DNA from: Elysia chlorotica
Taxonomy: Eukaryota > Mollusca > Gastropoda > Plakobranchidae
DNA length: 64,000 nucleotides
Assembly: GCA_003991915.1 (NCBI GenBank)
Contig: RQTK01000761.1
Coordinates: 185,340 to 249,339, forward strand
Direction of reading: 5' to 3'
Both the position numbers and the translations under genes were made by a program. The notes beneath the pieces are model-generated. The model was not told the origin of the DNA. It saw nothing but the letters and a program-made list of their open reading frames with translations, and did no database searches. Of this stretch, positions 1-11,650 are shown in pieces; position 1 is the stretch's first letter; each line of letters opens with the position of its first letter.

Positions 1-2483
1 TTTTTGTTTTTAGTTGTTTTCAGCAATGTTCTAAATTTGTTTTGAGTGGTCGGTACTGCATGTTGATATCTTGGTTAAATTAACAACAACAACAACAAAA
101 AACAGATGTGAGCAAAAATTAATGGTCTAGCCGTTATCACGGAATGTAAGAAATGATTACCACCAGATGCCCGGACAGCCAGAAACGCTTTTCCTGGAAA
201 CCAAAGCTGCTTCCCTGTACACGTATCCTTCCCAACTCGCTCGGGCGCCTCTGCTACCACAGATGACTTCTGGGTCGCGCGCGGGAAGCTGGTACCATTG
301 CTATCTTTCCCTTTATAGTTCGTCGCGGCTGGTGTGACCGATCCATTTGACAGCCGCTTACTGATATTTTGAGGCGAAGTCTGCTTTGTTGTAAGACGCC
401 TCGGCTGCTTGACTTCGGGTACTGAAAATGCCTTTGATGGTTTGGGCGCCCCTGTTATCAGAGAGAAAAAAAAATTATTGAGAAAAATATAATAGTACGT
501 AGGCCTATATGCATAGCCAGGCTCCCCAGGCATGTCATCCTATAATTATTGTTGTTTTGATGAAAATCAACTTTGAGATCATGTGATAGAGAAGTGTATA
601 AATAAACTTTTTGTTAAATACTACTTCAAGGCCAATTACAAGACGGGGAAAATACCTCTCCCATTTTTTTTAAATCTAAAGAATAAACAACAGAGGGTTT
701 TCGAATATTCAACAAATTGAAAGCTGATCGAATTTCAATGTTGAGAAAATTCTTAGTTGTATGAAATACCTGAAGAAGCGTCCATATTAAAAAGGGTTCC
801 TGCATTATGACATCGAAGAATGTAGCACAAATATGACGTAGTTACTTTAAGAAGAAAACTTAAGGGAACTCATTGTGTTCTCACCTCTTTTAATGGTATC
901 TGACGGAGCCAAAGATTTCTGCGAAGTCTTTGAGGATAGTGTCAAGGTCGCTTGTCTGACGGAGTGAACTGCGTGAGACCTTTTACTTTTCCTGATTGCT
1001 TTGCGTTCAGCGCCATCAATATATAGGATATAGTGTGAACGAGCCCCAAAGCTAACGTCTGACAATTTTACGTGCTGCCACACAAAGACATGGCAGTGTG
1101 GGAAGATTAGCTGAAATCCTGCACTACACTGACACAGACCTAAGCAGTAGCGGATAAATATGACAAATACAGTTTTGACCAATTGCGGGTACACTAAAGA
1201 CATTAGATGGTAAAATCTCGTAGCTTTTATATTAAATCACAACACATTAAAAGGACTTAACAACTCAGTGGGTTAACTCGGCTGGAATAAAGTATATCCT
1301 ATAAAAACCCTAGGTACACCATAAACTTTCATAATATACAAGCTGTGAGAACAACGTAGATTCAATTCAAACATTTAATGTTGATGATAGATCTAGTAGA
1401 AGAGAGGCGTTCGTGAGAAAAGCCGTTGGGAAAATCGTGCAGTTTGAGGGGGGGGGGGAGGGGTTATTGTTTTAGGGGGGAGGGGTGCGTATTTTTTATT
1501 TTTGTTTTTAGTTGTTTTCAGCAATGTTCTAAATTTGTTTTGAGTGGTCGGTACTGCATGTTGATATCTTGGTTAAATTAACAACAACAACAACAAAAAA
1601 CAGATGTGAGCAAAAATTAATGGTCTAGCCGTTATCACGGAATGTAAGAAATGATTACCACCAGATGCCCGGACAGCCAGAAACGCTTTTCCTGGAAACC
1701 AAAGCTGCTTCCCTGTACACGTATCCTTCCCAACTCGCTCGGGTGCCTCTGCTACCACAGATGACTTCTGGGTCGCGCGCGGGAAGCTGGTACCATTGCT
1801 ATCTTTCCCTTTATAGTTCGTCGCGGCTGGTGTGACCGATCCATTTGACAGCCGCTTACTGATATTTTGAGGCGAAGTCTGCTTTGTTGTAAGACGCCTC
1901 GGCTGCTTGACTTCGGGTACTGAAAATGCCTTTGATGGTTTGGGCGCCCCTGTTATCAGAGAGAAAAAAAAATTATTGAGAAAAATATAATAGTACGTAG
2001 GCCTATATGCATAGCCAGGCTCCCCAGGCATGTCATCCTATAATTATTGTTTTGATGAAAATCAACTTTGAGATCATGTGATAGAGAAGTGTATAAATAA
2101 ACTTTTTGTTAAATACTACTTCAAGGCCAATTACAAGACGGGGAAAATACCTCTCCCGTTTTTTTAATCTAAAAAATAAACAACAGAGGGTTTTCGAATA
2201 TTCAACAAATTGAAAGCTGATCGAATTTCAATGTTGAGAAAATTCTTAGTTGTATGAAATACCTGAAGAAGCGTCCATATTAAAAGGGTTCCTGCATTAT
2301 GACATCGAAGAATGTAGCACAAATATGATGTAGTTACTTTAAGAAGAAAACTTAAGGGAACTCATTGTGTTCTCACCTCTTTTAATGGTATCTGACGGAG
2401 CCAAAGATTTCTGCGAAGTCTTTGCGGATAGTGTCATGGTCGCTTGCCTGACGGAGTGAACTGCGTGAGACCTTTTACTTTTC
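1..2483. repeat. Recent direct duplication, two copies offset by about 1498 bp
   Basis: Positions 1-994 are repeated almost base for base at about 1499-2491. The two 291-bp exon copies inside (161-451 and 1659-1949) encode identical peptides, and the only coding difference I saw is one silent change. The first copy is cut at about 994: there its exon sequence is replaced by unrelated DNA holding a SINE fragment, while the second copy continues into the full exon. A G-rich stretch (1446-1490) lies just before the second copy. The near identity means either a very recent duplication or two haplotypes joined in assembly. Confidence 0.9.
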
Positions 2484-2695
2484 CTGGAGCTTGTCTGTCC
2501 ACTGAGTGCACTTTCTCGTCTGCTGTCATGCTGTGTGCTCGAGGTGGCGCTCAACTCTTCAGTCGGCTGACGCCTCAGAAATGCAATGTCTGATGAATCA
2601 TTGTCCTCTTCATTTCCTTGGCGTCTCTTACATGAGAGACTATTATCCCGTAAAACAGGCATAATTTGGTGATGTACAATGCCCAATTTCCGATT
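161..2695 (-). CDS. Unrecognised gene, partial; disordered Ser/Lys-rich exons, tandemly duplicated
   Basis: I do not recognise this protein. On the minus strand an exon at 2695-2377 (acceptor TTTCAAG, donor GTGAGA, 319 bp) ends in phase 1. The exon at 1949-1659 (acceptor GATAACAG, donor GTAATC, 291 bp) starts and ends in phase 1, so the two splice in frame as ...SDTIKR-G-APKPSKAF.... A second copy of the 291-bp exon sits at 451-161. Because it is phase 1-1, splicing both copies would add the same 97 residues twice without a frame change. A truncated copy of the first exon (994-885) has lost its acceptor side and no phase-compatible replacement is visible. The peptides are rich in Ser, Lys, Arg and Thr, with no hydrophobic segment or familiar domain, so they are probably disordered. 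No start or stop codon is visible: the gene continues left of position 161 and probably also upstream of 2695. Confidence refers to these being real coding exons. Confidence 0.45.
1009..1105 (-). mobile_element. SINE 3' fragment
   Basis: In reverse orientation this matches the central and 3' part of the tRNA-derived SINE seen at 39351-39598 (shared stretches: GTCAGACGT, CAGCAC, the ATATAG-type tail). It lies at the break where the first copy of the duplicated exon is truncated. Confidence 0.6.
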
Positions 2696-4840
2696 CTTGA
2701 AATACCATTAACACTCTTTTCTAATCATCTGAAAAAAAATATCATACTTTTATTAGCGAAAACATACCATTTATTCAATCTAGGCTGACTGAAAAGAAAA
2801 AAAGCGCAAAGTAAGCACTACAATTCATGCTTCATATATTAAGAACCGTATGAAGAATTATGCAACTTCAGAATTTTCAGGATTTTCTGTCGTAAATGCG
2901 ATATACTTATACTATTTTTAAATTGCCGAACACCGCGGTTTTCATATACGAAATCGAGCTCTATTCCCTTTATTGTCAGAGTAAAAAGAGAAAAAAATAC
3001 TTTAACACTAGATCATAATTATAATTATTTCAACAAATACTACATGTACAATAATTGTGATATGTAGGATAGTGAAACCTAGCCACAGCATGCCACAAAA
3101 ATATTTACTGGTGAGTACGATTCTTAGAAAACTATGTCCAGCACAAGTTACTTTCCAGCAACATGCTATAGCAAATCTCATCACCTATGTCTTATATTCG
3201 CTACTGTTTGAGTGCGTCCGTTGTGGAGTTTTATGATTCTATTGCAATCGCAGAAAGCACATGAGCCTAATTTATTACTCTCTCCGCAAAGTATTTTTTT
3301 CCACCCACCGGCACCCTGGTTGTAAAAGAAATGCACCGGTGCTCGGGTAATTTATACCCCCGTGCAGACACTTTAAAAATTTTAATAAATTGGCAGATAC
3401 AACCATATGCTTAAACTTACCTTATTTGGGTGATAACATGTAGTTTTCAGTGAGTTAAACAAATCCAATGCAAACAAGCAATATAAAAAGTAAAGTCGAC
3501 TTTTCATGTAGTAACTTGCAGGTCGTGCAGCTGAATCAGCACTCTTTAACGGTTACTAGATTATAGATCTAGGTAAAGTACTGGGCTATCTGCTGGTGTC
3601 GGTTTTGTTTTGTTTCAACTCAACATAGATTGGAACTATGTATTGGAATGTTACCACAGAAGAGAAGCACAGCCTTTTGAACTTATATGCACGCTACTGT
3701 GGTTCTTTTACAGAGTAACATATGTTTTACAAACGTAGACCCACTATGTCTTCTTAAGATGTATAGACTTAACTGTTTTGTGGCGTCCTTTAGCAACTCA
3801 CATCGGTTTTTATCGGTATTGATCCTGATTGATTAGCTAAAGTGGGCGGCGTCATGTCACAGTTCTACTCCGCGAAGCTATTATTGACGTGGTTATTATC
3901 TCGTTGAAAAGAAAAATACATGTAGCCTACTCTGCAATTTTCATTCGCTCCGCGAAGTCATTTACTAATAAGTGCCCTAAAATAGCAATAACTGGGCATG
4001 AGTGATTTTCTTGTATTGTACCTAAATATGTTTCCATAAGAATGGGTTGTATAATAATTTTATGTAAAATCTATCGCGGTTAGATTGTTTATATAGCTAC
4101 GTGTTTGAAAGAAAAACAATGTTTTGCAGTCTTAAACTAGTGATTTTATTAGGGTTAATAGCATTTATGGATTTCAAAATGAGCAACCTCATCCTCACTA
4201 TATTTTTTGTCAGGTAAATTACGTTTCTCCCGTACTTTCTATGAAATATGAAAAATGAACAATTCACTGCAAACATGTTTCCCGGTTTCCTTTTTTAGAA
4301 AGAAGCAGCTATAAGTTTGGTTGATATAAAATGTAAAATTGTGTTGTTGTTTTTGTTTGAGATGAGTGAATCTCCTGTAGAGAACATTTTTAACGAACGG
4401 CTTGTCAGTTAGAATTTAAATTGCCACAATATAAAAAGCTAAGCGTACCAATATCTGTAATGTTCAAATTTCTTACATCATTGAAGCAATTTTTACACGA
4501 ATTCCATTATTATTTATATAAGCAATGCTTCATTGCAATTTATAGACTTGTGTAACTTTTTGAGAGTCAAGTATTTTTTTTAAAATCATGACTGAAAATG
4601 GAATACCATTTTAAAGTGGAAACTGAGTTAAACGAATAAGACGGACCACTCAACCCCCCCTCAAAAAAAATAACAACAAACAAAACAAAACAAAGACACA
4701 AAACAAAACAAAACAACAACAACAAACGCTGTTTATAAATTAAGCTTGTCATGTCTTTATAAAGTTTATATGGCAACGGGATCCCAGGATCGACCAAATA
4801 ACCTTTGGTAATTATACTTTTTGTCACACTAAGGACATTT
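2696..4840. other. Non-coding AT-rich interval
   Basis: No exon, RNA gene or recognisable element was found. The short open frames have no splice context and no similarity I can name. The words CTCCGC(A/G)AAG recur at about 3280, 3867 and 3948, which may mark an old repeat, but no boundaries can be drawn. Confidence 0.4.
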
Positions 4841-4847
4841 TAGGGAT

Positions 4848-4975
4848 ATCAGAAAGGGCTCATGTCTCAACCGGTCACATTGTACATGCACTGACGCGGA
4901 CCCAACCTGAAGGGGGCGAAATCCGACAACGTGGCCGTGGTGAATTTCGCCCCTCGACAAACCGAGACCGTCTTT
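4848..4975 (-). mobile_element. SINE middle fragment
   Basis: Reverse-complemented, this reads through the segment 'tttcgcccccttc...gttgggt...gtcagt...aatgtgac cgg' shared with the full SINE copies at 37056 and 39351. Both the tRNA-like head and the 3' tail are missing. Confidence 0.6.
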
Positions 4976-5040
4976 GGAGTTTACCTCTAGTGTTATATAA
5001 GTATGTAGTAATAGTACTATACCTACCATCTTTAGCTCTG

Positions 5041-5089
5041 CGGTCTATCTATTTATTTATCTATCTTTCTCTCTCCGTCTCTCTAATTA

Positions 5090-5159
<70 letters not shown>

Positions 5160-5160
5160 A
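5041..5160. repeat. (TATC)n microsatellite
   Basis: An uninterrupted run of about 17 CTAT units (roughly 5091-5158) is preceded by a degenerate pyrimidine-rich stretch of the same motif. AAC-rich simple sequence follows (5187-5285). Confidence 0.95.
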
Positions 5161-5570
5161 CAGGAAATAACCTTTTTTGTATAAAAAAAACAACTCCAAA
5201 ACAGCAACAACAACATCAACAACAAAGAAAAACAACATTTTTCAAAAACACAACGGGGAAAACAACAACAACAACAACAACAACATGGTTGATTACCACT
5301 TCCCATGGTTGGGAGAAAAGAAAAGTGAAAGTAAGCTTACATGTAGATTTTTAGTCTTTTGCACAAGTTCAACTTGCAGAGAACAGAGAGAAGACCTTCA
5401 CTCCTTTTCAGTTCAGACTACGAGACCGAAATAGCCAATTTTTAGCCGTTTTTCTCTATCATTATTAGATTCTACAACCTAAATCCACATCTAGATACAT
5501 TCCTTTTTCATTACCATTTTCAAAATATAAAGCTTACATTCTGCTTCGATACGCAACAATCTATCTGATC

Positions 5571-5710
5571 TATATCTAGATCTAGATTTGCGCGATTTAT
5601 CTAGAATCTAGATCTAGAGGTCTAAGATATTAGGCTACTCCAAATACTAGGCTACACCCATCCCTGCCTAAAGCTGAAACCCCACCATCTTATCTAGATC
5701 TATAGCAACA
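5571..5710. repeat. Cluster of CTAGATCTAGA-like motifs upstream of MRPL13
   Basis: Several overlapping copies of the near-palindromic word TCTAGATCTAGA and its variants occur within 140 bp, ending about 80 bp before the MRPL13 start codon. Similar clusters lie at 18640-18735, 33788-33826, 34500-34520, 34650-34682, 37460-37525, 62515-62530 and 63961-63977. Confidence 0.6.
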
Positions 5711-5788
5711 TGATGCTGTGATTTAATTTACAATTTAGTTTCATAGAATATATAAGGTGTTAGGGTCTACGAGAGAATAAAGTTTGAA

Positions 5789-8700
5789 ATGGCACATAAT
5801 AGAGTAATGGTAAGTTTACTGGTTGTAAGTTGTTTTTTAGCTCTTACTTTCTGTATGTAATATAGGTCTAGATCTATATTAAATAAATTTAATCAGCAAT
5901 TTAGGTATTACAATGTTTCTTTGCCTATATCAACTTTGAAATAATGAAAAGAAACATACATTTATTAAAAGACATTTTTGACTGAATAGTTATGCACTTA
6001 CAACACTAATAAAGTGGTTCAATTAATGGTGGTTCTGTTTAGTAACAATCAACAGACAAAGATAAAACAAGTTTAACTTTGTTGAATTTTACCAGTTAGC
6101 TGGGGTTGAACTCAATAAAAACAGCACTAGTCTGGCCTGAGCAACAGGTGTCCCTTGGGAGGCGATTTATGACCTTGCTGCGGGCTGTCTGCTGTTTAAC
6201 TAAAATGCACAGAATCGCAATTTTTGTAGTTCTGTGTGATGCCTATGACATTTAATTTTCAAATTTATTAAATCAAACCTGTGGGTTCTTTTAATTCACA
6301 TTTTTATCTATTGAACTTACAAATGGAGGGACTATCCCTTTCTCTACTAGCTGGTTTGGTGTCAGATTTATCATTTTATGTGACCAGCTAAGACAGAGGA
6401 CCGGGTATAATTTGCTTTGTCTCTGTATGGTGGAACATATTATTGTTTGTCAGGCTTTAGATTCCTTACTTGCTGACATTATACTTAAGAAACCAACAAA
6501 CCAAATCAACTCTTACAAATCTGCTTGTCATGCAAAAACGTAAATTAAACAAATCTAGAGCAATTTACATACTAGTTTCAGACTTTTTGACATGTCCTTC
6601 CTTCAAAAATAAACTCACACATGATTGTATATATATTCTTTAAAATCATGCTTCTATTTTTAAACTTGAATACAAAAATTAACCACCCATATAAATTATT
6701 ATATTCCCATATTTCCTTCATTTGAACTGAATTTTCCTTGTTTTTTTTCTTTTAGCAATGGGCTGTACTGGCCAGAACATGGTGGATTTATGATGCCAAC
6801 CAGCAGTGTCCTTTCAGGTCTGCCTATAGATTAACAGCATATCTTCAGGGTCTGCACAAACCTGTGTATCATCGATATGGTAACTTGGGCCTTTTCTTTC
6901 CTAACAGATTTTCTGTAAACTAAGTATAAAATGACAGGAGTGGGGAAGGATAGTGAGTGAGAGAGAGAGAGGAAGAGGCAGACGACAGACATTCACTTTT
7001 TTTACACATGAATTTATTAAGATTAAGTCAATGATTGGGATAAATAAAAAAGAAAACTGACAATTTTGTGTATTGAAAAACTTATTGTGAAAACAAGTTT
7101 TTGCTGTAAGAAATGCATTTATTATTACAATAAAACTCAAATACAAAGACAAACAGATAAAATACTTTGATTTTTCTCCTTCTTTGTCTGAGGTAAAATA
7201 TTTTGGATCTATGGAACTAATCTCAGATCCATCCTCAGACCCAATGAACAAGAAGTGCAGGAAAGCTTGCAAAGCTTCATACCCTACACTTTAATTCTAA
7301 TTGAAATTAGACAACCAGAGACCTTTTGCGTGGAAGCTAAATAATGACACTTTTCCCATAAACCAGGACTGAAAGCATTTAGTGTAGTGACCAGTAAACT
7401 AAAAGGGATGGGTCACGGTGAAAAATAATAAGTAGAGAGGGGAGGGGGAGAGGATTTGTAGCTGACGGATCAAAGAATTAAAGTCGCCAGTTTTAAATTT
7501 GAATTATGTGTGTGTTTTTTGTTGGGAAAGTTATTGGTAGATGGGTGGGAGCATTATTGGCTCAACACGGTCTAGGTACAAAATTCTAATTGAGATAGGG
7601 TATTGGCAGTAGTGAGACACATATGATTTCAACAAACCACACATCCAACGAACTATTGAAAATAAATGAAGTAGTTTGAGGTGTAGTGTACTACCTAAGT
7701 CCAAAATTTGAATTTTTTTAATGCATTTTGTGGAGTTTATGACATTTCCCTTGAGTAAAGACAGGATTGAATTCCGCTAATTTATTGTATCATTGTGCAG
7801 GGGATGTAGGAGACCATGTTGTTGTGTTTAACACCCGCCATATTGCTATGAGGGGTGAATTCTGGAGGACATACAAGCACTTTCATCACACACGGTAAAT
7901 GGAATTTTTCATGATCAGTATGAACATAAATTGATTTTAATTAAAGATACATTGTAATGATAGCCCTCTCTCTGTTTTCTATAAGTCGAATTGGATTCTT
8001 GTAAAGAAGATATTTATATTTTTATGAGTCTCTCAAGGGTGGAACTTTAATTTTTTTTTTTTTTCACTTTTCCAAGACAATTTTTTTTTGTAATGGAGAT
8101 TTGAAGTTCAGTTTTATTCTCAAATCAATTTTCGAAACACTTAGAATTAATATCTAAATATCTTAATACCTCTACTTAGGTATGAAACATTTCAAATTGA
8201 ATTTTTTTTTTTTATTTAAGCTATGCTGGGGGATTTTCAAGAGCTTCAGCTTACAGGGTCCACGAAGAAGACCCTACAAGGGTTAGTATATGTTTACTAG
8301 ATTTTTTGTTCAATATGCTATTATTTTTCCTTCTACCAAACATGAGCTAGATGTATAAACTTTTACAATATCACTTTTTGACTTTTTCCGTACATGTTTT
8401 GTACTGATAATTATTTCTCGTGTTGAATTGGTGTTAAGCTTGTATTTCAGCACGTCAGCACAACAACGGCTATATTGTGTCCGTAACCTCCTATCAAAAC
8501 AGTAGACCACACACCAGTAAGGATGACCCCTTGTTTTATTTTGTAGATTAGTAAAAACATAAAATCGTGTATCAAATGGTCGCAAAAAGGACAATATTTG
8601 GAATTATTCCATAGCGTTAAACGGAGAAAAACAGCAGCTGCCAAGAAAAAAGTTTAAAAGATTAGAGAAAAAAAACAACATTGCATGAAGGAGACCCTAC

Positions 8701-10866
8701 AAGGGTTTGTATATAAGTTTACTATATTTGTTGTTCAATGTGCTATTTCTTTTCCCTTCTGCCATACCTGAACTAGATGTATAAACTTTTACAATATTAC
8801 TTTTTGACTTTAAAAAATTTCACTCCAAGTCTCTGGTAGTTCAAACATAAACTTTTGAAAAGTGAATTTACAATAGTTTTTATATACTGAAAAAGAATCA
8901 ACAACAAAAATAACACACCAGTTTCCGGAGAAGTTTAAATCTTAGTAGGCCAAATATGTTTAATATTATTTGAACTTGAAGAGTAATTCATAGTTTCATT
9001 ATTCTCTGAGAGAAAGTGGTGTCTAGTAGTAGTGCTCTTTTCCTTTACCCACTTGCACTCACTTTCATCAAGTTGTTGTAGTACTTTAAAATTGAATATT
9101 TTATCTTATTTTTTCCATAAGGTTTTGGAGAGAGCATGTCATAATCGATTGTCTGGATTGGATAATAGGAGGACTCTCATGAAACGGTTACATTTGTTTC
9201 CAGATGAGGTAAGCAATAATTGAAAGTGTCACATTAACAAGTCATTGCTGGTGTATTGCCATGAATGTCTTATCGAACATTCTCAACATTTTTTCTAGAA
9301 CTGACATGCAGGTCTTCCCCTGATCAGACCACTTTTCTACAAGTTCATTAAGTCTCGGTATAATCCCAATGTGACCAGGTGTGATAAAGAGGTGAGAGGT
9401 TTGCCTATGTAATATGTCTCACCTTCATCTGATGTTGATCTAGATAGTTGTGCAACTAATGAAGAAGCTGTTAGAAGTTTCCATGTTTTCCAAATGAGGT
9501 CAGAAAACATGTTGTAAGGACTTTGAAACTATGACAAGTTTTATAATTTTATGACATATGCAGTGACAGATTTTATTGGCTTTTTTTTTCAATGCCTTCA
9601 AAGGAGATCCCAGCGGAAATCTTAGAGAATGTATCGGGCCAGATCCAACAAGTGCAGGTCGTACCTAAGAAGCTGGAGGATTATTCACAGGAAGTGATTG
9701 ATTCTTTCCCACGTCTATTCAAAATGTAAGTTAATAAGGATGAAACATTTATTATCTTTCATTTTTTTAAGAAGTTAACAAACATGTTAATGCTAAATTT
9801 GTTAATTTTTTTAAACAAAAAAAAAACTACAAAATACACCAACAAGCAACAAACAAAGCAAATATGATTCAAAGGTTATCTTAATTGTTGTTTTAAAACT
9901 CTCGATTTTTTTTTCCAGATACGAATTTGTACAACATAGTGGCTACATTATGTTTTAACAACTTAACTTCATTAATTTTGATGAGCTAGTGTTATTGCCT
10001 GCATTGTAAGATTTGTTCGTTTTCAAAATAATTGTTTTTAGTAATATGTGAATCTAATACAGTGGACCTCGTATATAGACTCAACGAAATCTGAGCCGAA
10101 CAAAGACTATCTTAGGGCGTTTTTTTCCCTTATAAGGGGGACGCGGTAGCCCTTGGGTAGAACATCGGCTTCTCACTCACGAGGGCCGTAGTTTGAGCCC
10201 TGGCAATCTACTGGTTGGGTCTGTGTCCATTAAATTTCCTGGCTGAGACAGGAGTCATGGTATTCCCACCCTGGCTCTTGTGTGGCAGCATATAAAATCG
10301 TCAGACGTCTGTATTAGAGCCTGTCCATAATATAGCCTATGTATATTGCTGACGTTTGATGTTAAACCAACTCAACTACAACTTCCACTTATCTTAAGCC
10401 TATAAATAAGGGTTGGATCTGATGAAGAGATTTAACAAACCTGGGACGAAGTACTGGGCTCGAGTAGTGGTTCAGATTTCCAGAGATTTCAGCAAATACA
10501 GAGCTATGAAATATTCGGGCCTAGCGAAGTACATGTGTACAGGCCAAATTTGCGTCAAATTTGTAGATAGATCATAAACAAGCATGCTAGTCATGCAAAA
10601 ATTTTACAGGGTGCTGATGTGTATGCGTGCATACTGAGCACTCAGCCAATGAAGGTTCCCTGCAGCCACTCCCTTTAGTAGGTAAGCTTGTGCAAAGAGA
10701 CAGAGCTAGCAAGCACAGGTGTCAAAGGGAAGGAGGTGTAAAATCATTGTTTGCACTCTCTCTGACAGGCGATGACAAGTCATTCTCCCAGCTTCCCTTG
10801 TGCCGCCTGACATAGCTATGTGGGCCTCTGTCTCTCTGTCTCTGTCCGTCTGTCTCAGTGTCTGTA

Positions 10867-10901
<35 letters not shown>

Positions 10902-11650
10902 GACAGACAGAGACAGAGACACACCCACAGAAAGGTGGGGGAGGGGACTGAGGAAAAGAGAGGGAAAGAAGTTTAAAGAAACTCGATGAGCAAGAATTGC
11001 ACTGTTACTTGGGTTCATTTTCAGCTTGCTAGTGCTCATGGTTCACAAATCTGAGGTTGAACAATTTGGTATATGTTTGTCTGTAGGTTGCTACGGGAAA
11101 TTAAACGGATGTACAGATTATTGACAAAGATATTTTTTAAACTCAGTTAAGTCTACTCCCAGTCTCGCATGCTCGAGCAGCAAAAGCTTCGTTTAAAAAA
11201 TGTTCATTCAGACTCAAGATAAACGCCATTTCTTACTCATTGAACATAGACAAATGATTTTTGATGGAAACCAAATTTTAGCAAATGGAGGAGGTGAAAA
11301 TTAAAACTTTTAATAATTGAGACAGCAAAAAAACAATTAAAACCATTATAAATTCAAGTCCTTGAGAGTCAAGATTGTTTAGTTTATTACGACCTTGCCT
11401 GTAACAAAATCTGGGACGTAACAAAGTTTGGGTGCTGGCCCACTGACTTCACTATATCCGAGGTCCACTGTATTCATTGTTCATTTTTTGTTATGAAAAC
11501 CAAAAAAAATTATATTCTTAATCTTTGAAATATTCTTAAATACTGGGTTTATTGTTTTACAGGCCAGAAGACTATGATATAGAGTCATACAAGAGAGAGA
11601 ACAAACTTGAACCAGATCAACACACAAGCAAAGCATGGAGATTGAAATAG
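5789..11650 (+). CDS. MRPL13: Mitochondrial ribosomal protein L13 (uL13m), 7 exons, 198 aa
   Basis: Structural protein of the large mitochondrial ribosomal subunit; acts in the mitochondrial matrix. Exons: 5789-5809, 6756-6879, 7801-7894, 8221-8281, 9122-9208, 9604-9725, 11563-11650. All are bounded by AG/GT, the phases agree, and they join into 199 codons including TAG. Diagnostic uL13m stretches are QWAVLARTWW near the N terminus, LQGLHKPVYH, GDHVVVFNTRHIAM (about 50-65), the GG(F)SR block, LMKRLHLFPDE and YSQEVIDSFPRLF near the C terminus. The length is slightly above the ~178 aa of vertebrate MRPL13 because of a longer charged C-terminal tail. The start gives seven residues before the conserved QWA and is followed at once by a good donor (ATG|GTAAGT). 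Poly(A) signals AATAAA occur at 11667 and 11797. Intron 4 holds a local duplication plus a dispersed repeat, and intron 6 a TIR element with a nested SINE; the coding exons are intact. Confidence 0.96.
8264..8813. repeat. Dispersed repeat flanked by a ~120-bp direct duplication of an exon/donor edge
   Basis: The end of MRPL13 exon 4 with its donor and about 105 bp of intron (8264-8386) recurs in diverged form at 8686-8810. Between them (about 8390-8685) lies a sequence that recurs at 13606-14010: shared words include CAGCACGTCAGCACA, TTGTTTTATTTTGTAGATT and GCCAAGAAAAAAGTTTAAAAG-type text. The downstream copy of the exon edge has no acceptor in front of it, so it is not a working exon. Confidence 0.75.
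10136..10385 (+). mobile_element. tRNA-derived SINE, near full length
   Basis: The tRNA-like head (GGTAGCCCTTGGGTAGAAC with A-box character, then a weak B box at CCGTAGTTTGAGCCC) is followed by the shared body with CTGGTTGGGTC, GACAGGAGTCATGGTAT, GTGGCAGCA and CAGACGTC, and the tail GATGTTAAACCAACTCAACTAC. It is inserted inside the TIR element at 10060-11470. Confidence 0.8.
10803..10925. repeat. CT-rich simple repeat with GA-rich complement end
   Basis: Degenerate (TCTG)n and (CT)n, then GACAGACAGAGACAGAGACA. The pyrimidine and purine halves are partly self-complementary. Confidence 0.85.

Larger units (their letters stand above)
10060..11470. mobile_element. Non-autonomous DNA transposon with CAGTGGACCTCG termini, TA target duplication
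   Basis: The left end reads TA|CAGTGGACCTCG at 10058, and the right end at 11471 is its reverse complement followed by TA. Similarity continues for about 20 bp (cg(t/g)atatag). TA duplication with CAGT-type ends fits the Tc1/mariner superfamily, pogo/Tigger branch. No transposase frame is visible. The interior carries a nested SINE (10136-10385) and a CT/GA simple repeat. It lies wholly in MRPL13 intron 6. Confidence 0.65.
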
